This document shows, in pieces, positions 1 through 6,187 of a DNA stretch of 8,436 nucleotides. Below the pieces are notes generated by a model. It ran no database searches. It saw nothing but the letters and a program-made list of their open reading frames with translations, and was not told the origin of the DNA. Source of the stretch: Clostridia bacterium (GTDB taxonomy: Bacteria; Bacillota; Clostridia; DSM-8532). Each line of letters opens with the position of its first letter. The stretch's first letter is position 1. Position numbers and translations under genes: made by a program. Location of the stretch: the NCBI GenBank assembly GCA_026418215.1, contig JAOABT010000451.1:1-8436 (forward strand), given 5' to 3'.

Positions 1-1
1 A

Positions 2-1384
2 GCAGGCTCGCTAACAAAGGACTTGAAGGCTATTGGGGCGGATATCCGTGTCGTCATGCCAAAGTACAGTCAGATTGACCCCAAGTGGGTTTCGCAGATG
101 GAATACGTGGGAAATTGCTATGTCGACCTTTCCTGGCGCAAGCAATACTGCGGTGTTTTTAAGCTCATATATGACGGAGTTACCTTCTATTTTATCGACA
201 ATGAATTCTATTTCTTCAGGGAATGGTATTATGGGCTATTTGACGATGGGGAACGGTTCAGCTTCTTCTGTAAGGCTGTTCTCGAGGTTCTTCCCCTAAT
301 CGGCTTCCAGCCGGATATCGTCCATTTGAATGATTGGCAGACCGGTATGGTCAGTGTTCTTTTGGATGCCCATTACAGGCATCGTGAGGGCGATTTCTAT
401 AAGAATATTCACACCCTGTTCACCATACATAACCTGAAATATCAGGGTGTGTTCCCCAAGGACATCATGAATGGACTTCTGGGGCTGGATTGGAGCTTCT
501 TCCATTTGAACGGTGTTGAGTTCTACGATCAGGTCAATTTCCTCAAGGCAGGGCTTTCCTATTCATCTGCTTTGAATACGGTAAGCAAAACCTACGCCGA
601 TGAGATCAAGTATGATTTCTTTGGAGAGAACCTTCAGGAGATCATTCGCAGGCGATCCAACGACATGCACGGCATCATCAACGGCATAGACTATGAAAAT
701 AATGATCCTCAGACGGATTTAAGAATTTATGCCCATTTTTCAAAGGATGATCTTGCCGGAAAGTACGAAAACAAAAGACGACTGCAGCAGGATCTGGGCC
801 TTGAGGTTAGAGAGGATGTCCCCATTGTTTCCATGATCTCCCGCCTGGTTGACCAGAAGGGCTTCGACCTTATTGAAATGATGCTTTCGGAAATCGTAGA
901 GCTTGGCACCCAGGTTGTGGTTCTTGGAACCGGTGACAGAAGGTATGAGGATATGTTCCGCTACGCACAGGAACGCTATCCCGGTAAGGTATCGGCCAAT
1001 ATCAAATATGACGCCACTTTAGCCCAGCGTATTTATGCAGGCAGCGATATGTTCCTGATGCCTTCGCTCTATGAGCCCTGCGGCTTGTCTCAGATTTTCT
1101 CCATGCGCTACGGTACGGTGCCCATTGTCCGTGAAACAGGCGGCTTAAAGGATACGGTCATTCCCTATAATGTCTATACCAAGGAAGGAACGGGCTTCTC
1201 CTTCGCAAACTACAATGCGCACGAAATGAAGGATGCAGTAGCGCGGGCAGTCGATGTATACAGAAATGAGGAAGAGTGGGAAAGCCTAGTCAAGCACTGC
1301 ATGAACCAGGATTTCTCATGGCAGAGCTCAGCAAAAGAATATATGAACCTCTATACGGAGATGCTGAAGAAATTTAGGGTGTAA
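2..1384 (+). CDS. glgA: Glycogen synthase (ADP-glucose type), 5'-truncated by window edge
   Basis: This enzyme transfers glucose from ADP-glucose to the non-reducing end of an alpha-1,4-glucan in cytoplasmic glycogen synthesis (glycosyltransferase family 5). The reading frame is already open at base 2, and the first visible residues (AGSLTKDLK) match the stretch just after the family's N-terminal KTGGLADV motif. The true start therefore lies upstream, and the TTG at 23 is not a start. About 460 residues are visible of the roughly 480 usual. Recognisable family blocks are HLNDWQTG (from 323), FTIHNLKYQG (about 419-448), HGIINGIDY (about 668), the nucleotide-binding-domain opening SMISRLVDQKG (about 829) and EPCGLSQ (1073-1093), which holds the conserved Glu of the sugar-nucleotide site. 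The gene ends in TAA, with no obvious terminator before the small gene 69 bp downstream. The family call is very secure; the glg partners must lie upstream of the window. Confidence 0.96.
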   Translation, partial: AGSLTKDLKAIGADIRVVMPKYSQIDPKWVSQMEYVGNCYVDLSWRKQYCGVFKLIYDGVTFYFIDNEFYFFREWYYGLFDDGERFSFFCKAVLEVLPLIGFQPDIVHLNDWQTGMVSVLLDAHYRHREGDFYKNIHTLFTIHNLKYQGVFPKDIMNGLLGLDWSFFHLNGVEFYDQVNFLKAGLSYSSALNTVSKTYADEIKYDFFGENLQEIIRRRSNDMHGIINGIDYENNDPQTDLRIYAHFSKDDLAGKYENKRRLQQDLGLEVREDVPIVSMISRLVDQKGFDLIEMMLSEIVELGTQVVVLGTGDRRYEDMFRYAQERYPGKVSANIKYDATLAQRIYAGSDMFLMPSLYEPCGLSQIFSMRYGTVPIVRETGGLKDTVIPYNVYTKEGTGFSFANYNAHEMKDAVARAVDVYRNEEEWESLVKHCMNQDFSWQSSAKEYMNLYTEMLKKFRV

Positions 1385-1394
1385 TCGTTTGTGT

Positions 1395-1446
1395 CACCTC
1401 AGCAGCCTTTTGCATAAGATGAAGAAGGCTGAATCAAGATGAGGTG
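1395..1446 (+). promoter_or_regulatory. Hairpin between glgA and the small gene that could mask its ribosome binding site
   Basis: CAGCCTTTT (1403-1411) can pair with AGAAGGCTG (1423-1431), giving nine pairs including one G-T around an 11-nt loop. Outside it, CACCTC (1395-1400) is the exact reverse complement of GAGGTG (1441-1446), which contains the likely Shine-Dalgarno of the next gene. The hairpin has no T-run after it, so it is not a standard terminator. Translation control is an inference from complementarity only; the outer six-base match could be chance. Confidence 0.35.
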
Positions 1447-1452
1447 TTATCC

Positions 1453-1626
1453 ATGGGAGAATGCGGAAGACCTAATAATTGTGGCTGCGGGTGCAATAAT
1501 GGGATTTTTGGCGGCGATAACGGTTGGTGGATTATCATTATAGTAGTTGTAGTGCTTTTGTTCTGCCCCGGTATTTTCGGCGGAAACAACTGCGGATGCT
1601 GCAACGATAATAACAATTGCTGCTAG
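1453..1626 (+). CDS. Small Cys/Gly/Asn-rich single-pass membrane peptide, possibly spore-related
   Basis: This is a 57-residue protein with a symmetric design. A Cys/Asn/Gly-rich N-terminus (NNCGCGCNNG, residues 8-17) is followed by one hydrophobic segment (WWIIIIVVVVLLF, residues 25-37) and a Cys/Asn-rich C-terminus (NNCGCCNDNNNCC). Ten of the 57 residues are cysteine. I chose the ATG at 1453 because GAGGTG sits six bases upstream; a GTG at 1444 is in frame but overlaps that site. Short proteins with a Gly/Asn/Cys-rich head and one hydrophobic segment are common in spore-forming Firmicutes and are often annotated as YjcZ-like or hypothetical. The resemblance is in composition and layout, not a clear alignment. 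It lies 69 bp after glgA on the same strand and just before a strong terminator, so it is either the last gene of the glg transcript or a monocistron. Metal binding or disulfide cross-linking in a coat is plausible but unsupported. Confidence 0.72.
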   Translation: MGECGRPNNCGCGCNNGIFGGDNGWWIIIIVVVVLLFCPGIFGGNNCGCCNDNNNCC

Positions 1627-1650
1627 ACCATTCAAGTCAGAAAACGTAGT

Positions 1651-1691
1651 AAAAGAAATAAGACGGCGGGTAACCCGCCGTCTATTCTTTT
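1651..1691. terminator. Bidirectional intrinsic terminator between convergent genes
   Basis: A perfect 10-bp GC-rich stem (1661-1670 with 1674-1683) closes a TAA loop. The plus-strand tail ATTCTTTT (1684-1691) follows it, and AAAAGAAATA (1651-1660) precedes it, which reads TATTTCTTTT on the minus strand. It lies 34 bp after the small plus-strand gene and 16 bp after the stop of the minus-strand DUF362 gene, so it fits as the end of both transcripts. Confidence 0.9.
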
Positions 1692-1699
1692 CAACAATG

Positions 1700-2887
1700 T
1701 TAAGATATCTTTTTACGTTTCTTAAAGGGTAGTTCTGAGGTGAGAAAGCTGACAAAGCTAAGTCCGGCTTCTACCATCCCTGCGAAGCGGTTGCGTTTGA
1801 TTCGGACAGCCTGGGGTGAGCAGCCCTCATGGCAGCAGAAGCATCGGATACATTTGTCAATATCCAACACAGGGCGCTTCTCCACCATTTGAAGTGCTTG
1901 AACGGGACAGGCTCTAAAGCACTCTCCGCAGCCTACACATATCTTTTTATCAAAAGCAGGATAGGGCTTAAGCAGCTTTGAATTTCGAAGCCAGGAAACG
2001 GTGGTGCTGCTTTCGGTTTTAGCGAATTTGTAGTCCGGTATGTAAAATTGATCGGGCGTTGCCATAGGGAATTCAATTTCGTTAAGCTCAGCGGGGCCCA
2101 AGCCTCTTGCCCGAGCACGTTGAATGGTGGGAACGATCTTTACCTTCTCACAAATGGTCGATGCCGCAGCAAGGTCTAAAGCAAAAGGATCTGTCGATGC
2201 GCCAATGAAGCCAATATCGCGGGGAGTGCCGGCTGTGGGCCCATCGCCCTCCATGCCGACAATGGCGTCCATGATGTGAAGACCGGGTTTTACGGCTAAA
2301 CAAATATCAATAAGGGCATCGGCAAAGGTCACGCTGTCCGGAAAGCGCATGTGGAAGGAGCCCTTTTGGAGGCCTGCAATGACTCCGAACAGGTTTTTAA
2401 CGGCTCCTGTATAAGTCATTAAAGCATGAGTTTTAAGCTTTGATAGGCTAATGACCAGGTCTGCATCAGCGATGGGCTTCAAAATGCCAAGCTTCTTAAG
2501 CTTAAGGCCTTCAGGAAGCTCAATCTCTGCAGTTGAAAGGTCTGTATTGAGTTCTACAAGACCCTCTTCCTGGAGTTGTTTCATACCACAACTGACGTAG
2601 TGCCTTTCCAGAGCTGGTACTGTGTATTGACCGAATGGACTTTCAACAATATAGGGTATGCCGCCAGCTTCCCGAACGAGCCTTGCGATTGCGCTTACAA
2701 CAGCAGGATGCGTTGTTGCAGCCTCAGCAGGCTTCTTGACGAGGATCATATTGGGTTTGAGTGCCACCCGCATCCCCGGCTTTACAAAGCTGCCCATACC
2801 GCCCAAACCGTTTAGTATCTCAGCAGTCTTTTCATAAACAGTATCCAGCTCATAGGTCGTGCATGGGTTCATATAAACTCTAGACAT
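1700..2887 (-). CDS. DUF362 protein with C-terminal two-[4Fe-4S] ferredoxin domain
   Basis: This 395-residue soluble protein has a DUF362 domain at roughly residues 1-300 and a bacterial ferredoxin module at the end. DUF362 blocks visible are LKPNMI (43-48), DLVISLSKLKTH (143-154), KNLFG (164-168), DAIVGMEGDGP (207-217) and STDPFALD (231-238). The cluster motifs are C317-x2-C320-x2-C323-x3-C327-P and C346-x2-C349-x2-C352-x3-C356, with an extra Cys351. This is the layout for two 4Fe-4S clusters, which suggests electron transfer. There is no signal peptide, and the C-terminus is basic (KKRKK). The start ATG has AGGGGG seven bases upstream, and that site overlaps the TAA of the preceding permease gene, so the two are almost certainly co-transcribed and probably translationally linked. 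The biochemical role of DUF362 is not established. The domain call is firm; a redox function is inferred. Confidence 0.92.
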   Translation of the reverse strand: MSRVYMNPCTTYELDTVYEKTAEILNGLGGMGSFVKPGMRVALKPNMILVKKPAEAATTHPAVVSAIARLVREAGGIPYIVESPFGQYTVPALERHYVSCGMKQLQEEGLVELNTDLSTAEIELPEGLKLKKLGILKPIADADLVISLSKLKTHALMTYTGAVKNLFGVIAGLQKGSFHMRFPDSVTFADALIDICLAVKPGLHIMDAIVGMEGDGPTAGTPRDIGFIGASTDPFALDLAAASTICEKVKIVPTIQRARARGLGPAELNEIEFPMATPDQFYIPDYKFAKTESSTTVSWLRNSKLLKPYPAFDKKICVGCGECFRACPVQALQMVEKRPVLDIDKCIRCFCCHEGCSPQAVRIKRNRFAGMVEAGLSFVSFLTSELPFKKRKKIS

Positions 2888-2899
2888 GGTGTATCCCCC

Positions 2900-3796
2900 T
2901 TAAAATAGCATGTTGACGGCATAGCCGGCTAAAACCGAAAAGCTAAGCGTATAGATCAGGTAAAGGATGAAGTTGGATTTTCCAAGGATCATCTTAACAG
3001 CACTTAAATTATTGAGCTTTGTCGCGGGGCCCGAGATCATGAAAGAGCTTGCGGCCCCTATGCTCATGCCCGCATCAATCCATGAGCGGATGAGCGGTAT
3101 TGTTCCGCCGCCACACATGTACAAGGGTATGCCGATGGAAGCGGAAGCCAGTATGGCAAAGGGGCTTTTATCTCCAAGGATTTTTGTGAAAATATCAGTA
3201 GGGATATAGCGCTGGAACAATATGGTCAAGGTAATACCAAAAAGAAAATAGGGTGCCGTGATCTCAAAATTTCTTCGAAGACTATGTAAAAACTGATGCC
3301 AGCGTGTTCTAGTCACGGGCTTCTCCTCAGCCGTGAAGGAGCCCAGCTGGAAGACGGGCTTTTTATTCCATAGGAAGTGAACCAGAATGCCAGCAATGAA
3401 GCCGCAAAGGAGAGATTGAACCAGGCGCATCAGGGCAATGGGTATACCGAGGGAAAGGCTCATAGTGAATAGAGTGGGGTTTAAGAGGATGGAGCTGATC
3501 ATAAACCCAACCAAAATGCTTTGGGGGATGCCTTTTCGAGCCAGCATGGCAATTAAGGGTACAGTACCGTACATGCATAGTGGTGATACAACTCCTAGAA
3601 TACACGCTGGAAGCAGGTAAAAAAGGGGAAAACGGCCCTTTCCCATGCCTGCCGCAGCCTTTTCAATGGTCTTTTCCCCATAAGCTGTCAAAAAGGCTGA
3701 GAGAGTAAGGCCTATGATCCAATAGGGGAAAAGGATTTTAAATTGTTGCATGAAGAAGATAAATAGCACCGATAGTTCTTCAAAAATCCACGTCAT
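2900..3796 (-). CDS. ArsP/DUF318-type permease (PF03773-like)
   Basis: This is a 298-residue polytopic membrane protein with about eight hydrophobic segments in two related halves separated by a polar loop (about 144-175). Each half carries the family's kinked-helix signature: SPLCMYGTVPL (71-81, Cys74) and IPLYMCGGGTIPL (223-235, Cys228). These are followed by FMISSILLNP (98-107) and SFMISGPATKLNNL (251-264) respectively. The family includes ArsP, an exporter of trivalent organoarsenicals, but most members have unknown substrates. No arsR, arsC or arsM lies nearby, so an arsenic role should not be assumed. AAAGGA lies six bases before the ATG. It is followed 12 bp later by the ferredoxin-DUF362 gene, indicating one operon. 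Upstream it is separated from the other DUF362 gene by the structured repeat block, and I see no convincing sigma-A promoter there. The fold call is firm; the cargo is unknown. Confidence 0.88.
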   Translation of the reverse strand: MTWIFEELSVLFIFFMQQFKILFPYWIIGLTLSAFLTAYGEKTIEKAAAGMGKGRFPLFYLLPACILGVVSPLCMYGTVPLIAMLARKGIPQSILVGFMISSILLNPTLFTMSLSLGIPIALMRLVQSLLCGFIAGILVHFLWNKKPVFQLGSFTAEEKPVTRTRWHQFLHSLRRNFEITAPYFLFGITLTILFQRYIPTDIFTKILGDKSPFAILASASIGIPLYMCGGGTIPLIRSWIDAGMSIGAASSFMISGPATKLNNLSAVKMILGKSNFILYLIYTLSFSVLAGYAVNMLF

Positions 3797-3840
3797 AGTG
3801 TTTCCTTTGCTGCTGGGGTGAGTGGGGAGAGAGGTTCTGC

Positions 3841-3869
3841 GGAGTGCATCTGCCGATCGTGCTACGCAA
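3841..3869. repeat. Truncated copy of the structured repeat (core only)
   Basis: This 29-bp core is identical to 3918-3946 at 28 positions; the only difference is A for C at 3856. It is similar to 4035-4063, with about five differences. It lacks the right half present in the other copies: after GCTACGCAA the sequence runs straight into the left arm of the next unit, and neither the GAGC nor the GATGCA partner is present. It is best read as a remnant left by deletion. It lies 45 bp before the permease start (minus strand). Bases 3797-3840 hold only the permease ribosome binding site and a C-rich (minus strand) leader. Confidence 0.7.
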
Positions 3870-3986
3870 ACTTGTTCAACCTCTAATCATTCTATGGTCT
3901 CTGAAGTTATGCTCTGAGGAGTGCATCTGCCGCTCGTGCTACGCAAGAGCTCTCGATGCAAAGAGTGATTGAGGTTGAACCAAGTT
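3869..3986. repeat. Complete hairpin-forming repeat, copy A
   Basis: This is a 118-bp imperfect palindrome. The outer arms 3869-3893 and 3962-3986 pair through 24 base pairs (one G-T) with only two single-base bulges (T3884 and C3980). Inside, TGCATC (3922-3927) pairs with GATGCA (3955-3960). Further in, GCTC (3932-3935) pairs with GAGC (3947-3950), and TGC/GCA closes a TAC loop across a G-A mismatch. A 28-nt single-stranded stretch (3894-3921) lies on one side only. The helices can form on either strand; flanking genes are all transcribed from the minus strand, so an RNA would most likely be read in that direction. Confidence 0.85.
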
Positions 3987-4103
3987 GTTTATTCAAAACC
4001 TAATGATTCTATAGGCATAGGAGCAAGTCTCTGTGGTGTAAATCTGCCGCTCATGCTACGCAGGAGCTCTCGATTTAAAGAATCATTGGTTCTAAATAAA
4101 TTA
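3987..4103. repeat. Complete hairpin-forming repeat, copy B
   Basis: This is a diverged second copy directly abutting copy A. Arms 4002-4010 and 4079-4087 pair over nine bases. AACC (3997-4000) then pairs with GGTT (4088-4091) after a bulged T4001, at the same place as T3884 in copy A. An AT-rich outer section continues the stem to about 3987/4101. The inner helices are TAAATC (4039-4044) with GATTTA (4072-4077), and GCTC/GAGC with TGC/GCA around a TAC loop (4049-4067). The one-sided linker is again exactly 28 nt (4011-4038). The right edge touches the stop codon of the DUF362 gene at 4104. Its relation to copy A is clear even though the sequences differ in many arm positions. Confidence 0.82.
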
Positions 4104-5138
4104 TCAATAACTTGTTGCGCGCTTGAATTTCATTTTGATCTTGTCGAGGTCGGCACCGACGATCTTGATTTTGGACAGGTCGTTGATGCCGAGGCCCTTT
4201 TCACCGGCCAGCTTGACATGTGGAATGTCATTGACCGTGAAGCCCATGAAGGTTAGGCCGACGGTGTCGCAGGCGACAGGGTCTGTTCCTGCGATCATGA
4301 CCTGGGAATCTACTGGAGTGGGTCTTAAGGGACCGTTGCCTTCGCCGCCGATAATACCGTCGATGACAACGAATTCAGGCTTTCTGATAAGATTCAGGTC
4401 CACGATGGAGTTGGGGATACCGTTGGTATGGAGATAGTTTTTACCAACGCCGATGGAATTGACCGGCGGGATACCAAAGGCATTTTTAAGGCTTAGAGTG
4501 ATGACGGCCTCGTAATGGGTCTTGAGCTTGGCCATACTGATAACAACGTCAGCATCCATATAAACTTTGGGGATGTAGTAATCCTGACCTTTTACAACGG
4601 GGTTCAAGGGCTGGAGCTTATAGCATTCCTCTCTTGTAAAGTCGTTGAAGTCAACAATTTCAACGCCCTTGATTTGATCGTACTTGGTCATTTTGTTCTG
4701 GAGCACGCGCCCCCAGGGAGAACCGTCACCAACGAGAACCTTGGAAGCTCCGGCTTCCTTGGCCATATCCGCAATGGTTTGAACAACCCGATAGTCGGTT
4801 ACAATAGCCTGCTCGGGGCGTCCGGCCATAATCATGTTGGTCTTTAGAAGAACGGTGTCACCCTTCTTAATGATATTCTTAAGGCCTCCTGCATTTTCTA
4901 CGGCCTTACGGGTAACGGCATCAAAATCCTTACCGGTAGACATACCGACAACGGGATTCTCGGCGGGCTTTGCCGTGGCCTTCTGAAGGAGCTCCTCAAC
5001 ATGCTTCTGGGCTTGTTCTGGTGACCGGTTGCTCATAGTGGTCCGGGTGTCCTTGAAAAAGAACTTGGAGAAATAGGCGCCTCCGGCTAAAAGAGCAATG
5101 ACTACGAGCAAAATAATGGTTTTGGTGTACTTTTTCAT
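4104..5138 (-). CDS. Membrane-anchored extracytoplasmic DUF362 protein
   Basis: This 344-residue protein begins with a basic MKKYTK followed by one hydrophobic helix (about residues 8-24) and no lipobox cysteine. It is therefore predicted to be anchored with its body outside the cytoplasmic membrane. A variable linker (about 30-60) leads to a DUF362 domain with LLKTNMI (97-103), DADVVISMAKLKTH (195-208), SLKNAFG (216-222), DGIIGGEGNGP (260-270) and GTDPVACD (284-291). These are the same ordered blocks as in the DUF362 protein at 1700-2887, but there is no ferredoxin domain. Only two cysteines are present (172 and 290), so no cluster motif exists. A textbook AGGAGG sits six bases before the ATG. 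It starts 27 bp after the upstream membrane protein, so they form an operon. Its molecular function is unknown. The pairing of an outside and an inside DUF362 protein, each next to a permease, is the notable context. Confidence 0.88.
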   Translation of the reverse strand: MKKYTKTIILLVVIALLAGGAYFSKFFFKDTRTTMSNRSPEQAQKHVEELLQKATAKPAENPVVGMSTGKDFDAVTRKAVENAGGLKNIIKKGDTVLLKTNMIMAGRPEQAIVTDYRVVQTIADMAKEAGASKVLVGDGSPWGRVLQNKMTKYDQIKGVEIVDFNDFTREECYKLQPLNPVVKGQDYYIPKVYMDADVVISMAKLKTHYEAVITLSLKNAFGIPPVNSIGVGKNYLHTNGIPNSIVDLNLIRKPEFVVIDGIIGGEGNGPLRPTPVDSQVMIAGTDPVACDTVGLTFMGFTVNDIPHVKLAGEKGLGINDLSKIKIVGADLDKIKMKFKRATSY

Positions 5139-5165
5139 ACTTATCCTCCTGATCCTGTTTGTTTG

Positions 5166-5954
5166 CTAAAAGAATATGGCGGCTACCAACACGATGGTGG
5201 CAATGCCGGACAGAATGTAAAAGAGCACTGTGGTTCTGGCTTTAAAGAAGCTTAATAATGCTGCTGGAATGGAAAGATCGATGAGATTGTTAAAAATGCT
5301 AGTTGCTGAAATAAAGAAGACGCTGTTGTTGGCATTTCTTTCAAGAAGCGCATTTTTAACGGTATCGCCTCCGGAAGTATTTAAAAAGACCATCATCGCA
5401 TCAGAAAACAGATTACTCCTGACGGCATTGAGGATGACGGCAAGGATAAGGAAAATACCGATTTCATTGATAAAAAGGGGGAAGAGCTCAAGGAGATTTT
5501 TGTTGTAGCCTTGTTCATAAAGCTCCAGCTTGTTTTTTCGAATGAGGAGTACGGAATCCTTACATAATATGCTTATGGCAAAATAGCTTACTAAGCCAAT
5601 AACAAAGGCTGACAGGATTCGTACATAGGATGCCCCAAAGGTAAAGCCGGTCTCGGTTAAGGGGATGGACATATTGAAAACGGCATTTGCAGCCAGCATG
5701 GGAATAGCAATCCGTGTGTCCCTAAGTGCGATTGAAAGGCCAATGACCAGAGGCAGCACGCCAAGCGGTCCCACGGGAATGAGAATTCCTATAAAAGCAA
5801 AGAGTGCAGCCCATACAAGCGGTCTCTTTGTTAAAGCCTCACGATGTTTTGCAGCAAGCTTGTAAGCCGGATAACTAAGGACAATACCTATAATAAACTG
5901 AATAAGATAGGCGATGGCATAGTCAGCGGATTTTGACAGGATTGTCTGTAACAA
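5166..5954 (-). CDS. Polytopic membrane protein, probable divergent relative of ArsP-like permeases
   Basis: This 262-residue protein has about seven or eight hydrophobic segments and a polar central loop (about 132-156). I cannot name it from sequence alone, but its layout parallels the ArsP-like permease at 2900-3796. Its GILIPVGPLGVLPLVIGL (56-73) lines up with GVVSPLCMYGTVPLIAML, and MLAANAVFNMSIPLT (86-100) with MISSILLNPTLFTMS. SVFFISATSIFNNL (211-224) lines up with the segment ending in NNL near residue 264 of that permease. The signature cysteines and the GGGT loop are missing, so the transport chemistry may differ. The start is TTG at 5954-5952, supported by AAAGGAG nine bases upstream; no ATG fits. 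It is the first gene of the minus-strand cluster, with a promoter candidate about 65-95 bp upstream. A membrane transporter is likely; the family assignment is an inference. Confidence 0.75.
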   Translation of the reverse strand: MLQTILSKSADYAIAYLIQFIIGIVLSYPAYKLAAKHREALTKRPLVWAALFAFIGILIPVGPLGVLPLVIGLSIALRDTRIAIPMLAANAVFNMSIPLTETGFTFGASYVRILSAFVIGLVSYFAISILCKDSVLLIRKNKLELYEQGYNKNLLELFPLFINEIGIFLILAVILNAVRSNLFSDAMMVFLNTSGGDTVKNALLERNANNSVFFISATSIFNNLIDLSIPAALLSFFKARTTVLFYILSGIATIVLVAAIFF

Positions 5955-6019
5955 ATGGAGCCACTCCTTTCAATGCTAAGAAAATGATGTATTGAAGCGA
6001 ATTAACAGAAACTAGGAAT

Positions 6020-6048
6020 ATTATAGTATTGCTTGGGAGGATAAACAA
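6020..6048 (-). promoter_or_regulatory. Candidate sigma-A promoter for the permease/DUF362 operon
   Basis: On the minus strand a perfect -10 TATAAT (6025-6020) lies 17 bp from a weak -35 TTGTTT (6048-6043). Transcription would begin near 6013, leaving a leader of about 60 nt before the TTG start at 5954. The spacing is ideal but the -35 matches consensus at only three positions, so this could be activator-dependent or weak. Confidence 0.5.
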
Positions 6049-6130
6049 CTCATTTTGCCAAGGTGGTCAAATTTATAGTATGAAATGCAATATCGTACCC
6101 TATGGGGCGGTTCAGTTCAAAATACTCTAC

Positions 6131-6159
6131 TTGACGGTCCTTTTAAATCTCGGGATAAT
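6131..6159 (+). promoter_or_regulatory. Sigma-A-type promoter of the larEBC operon
   Basis: A -35 TTGACG (6131-6136) and a -10 GATAAT (6154-6159) each match consensus at five of six positions and are separated by exactly 17 bp. The predicted start near 6166 gives a short leader of about 22-28 nt before larE. Its location rules out larE starts further upstream that would otherwise be in frame. Confidence 0.75.
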
Positions 6160-6187
6160 GGGTATGAGCGCTTATACTAAAGGAGCA

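Noticed and set aside
1403..1431. Hairpin as the glgA terminator
   Set aside because: The stem is short with an 11-nt loop and is not followed by a T-run; the strong terminator is downstream at 1661-1683.
1447..1755. 102-residue minus-strand open frame across the small Cys-rich gene and the terminator
   Set aside because: It reads through the strong terminator hairpin, overlaps two better-supported genes and shows no recognisable family features.
2900..3796. Assignment of the permease as an arsenic-resistance gene (arsP)
   Set aside because: Only the family fold is supported. No ars regulator, reductase or methyltransferase is nearby, so the symbol is withheld.
3841..4063. CRISPR-like array of three 29-bp repeats
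   Set aside because: Start-to-start spacing is unequal (77 and 117 bp), and the sequences between copies are themselves homologous inverted arms rather than unique spacers. No cas genes are present.
3969..4256. 95-residue plus-strand open frame over the repeat and the DUF362 gene end
   Set aside because: It combines repeat sequence with the antisense of a well-supported gene and has no ribosome site.
6055..6079. Alternative lar promoter TTGCCA with TATAGT
   Set aside because: The spacer is only 13 bp, too short for a sigma-A promoter; the 6131-6159 pair is far better.
6029..6187. N-terminal extension of larE
   Set aside because: It contains the promoter, does not resemble LarE N-termini, and the ribosome binding site is at 6179-6185.
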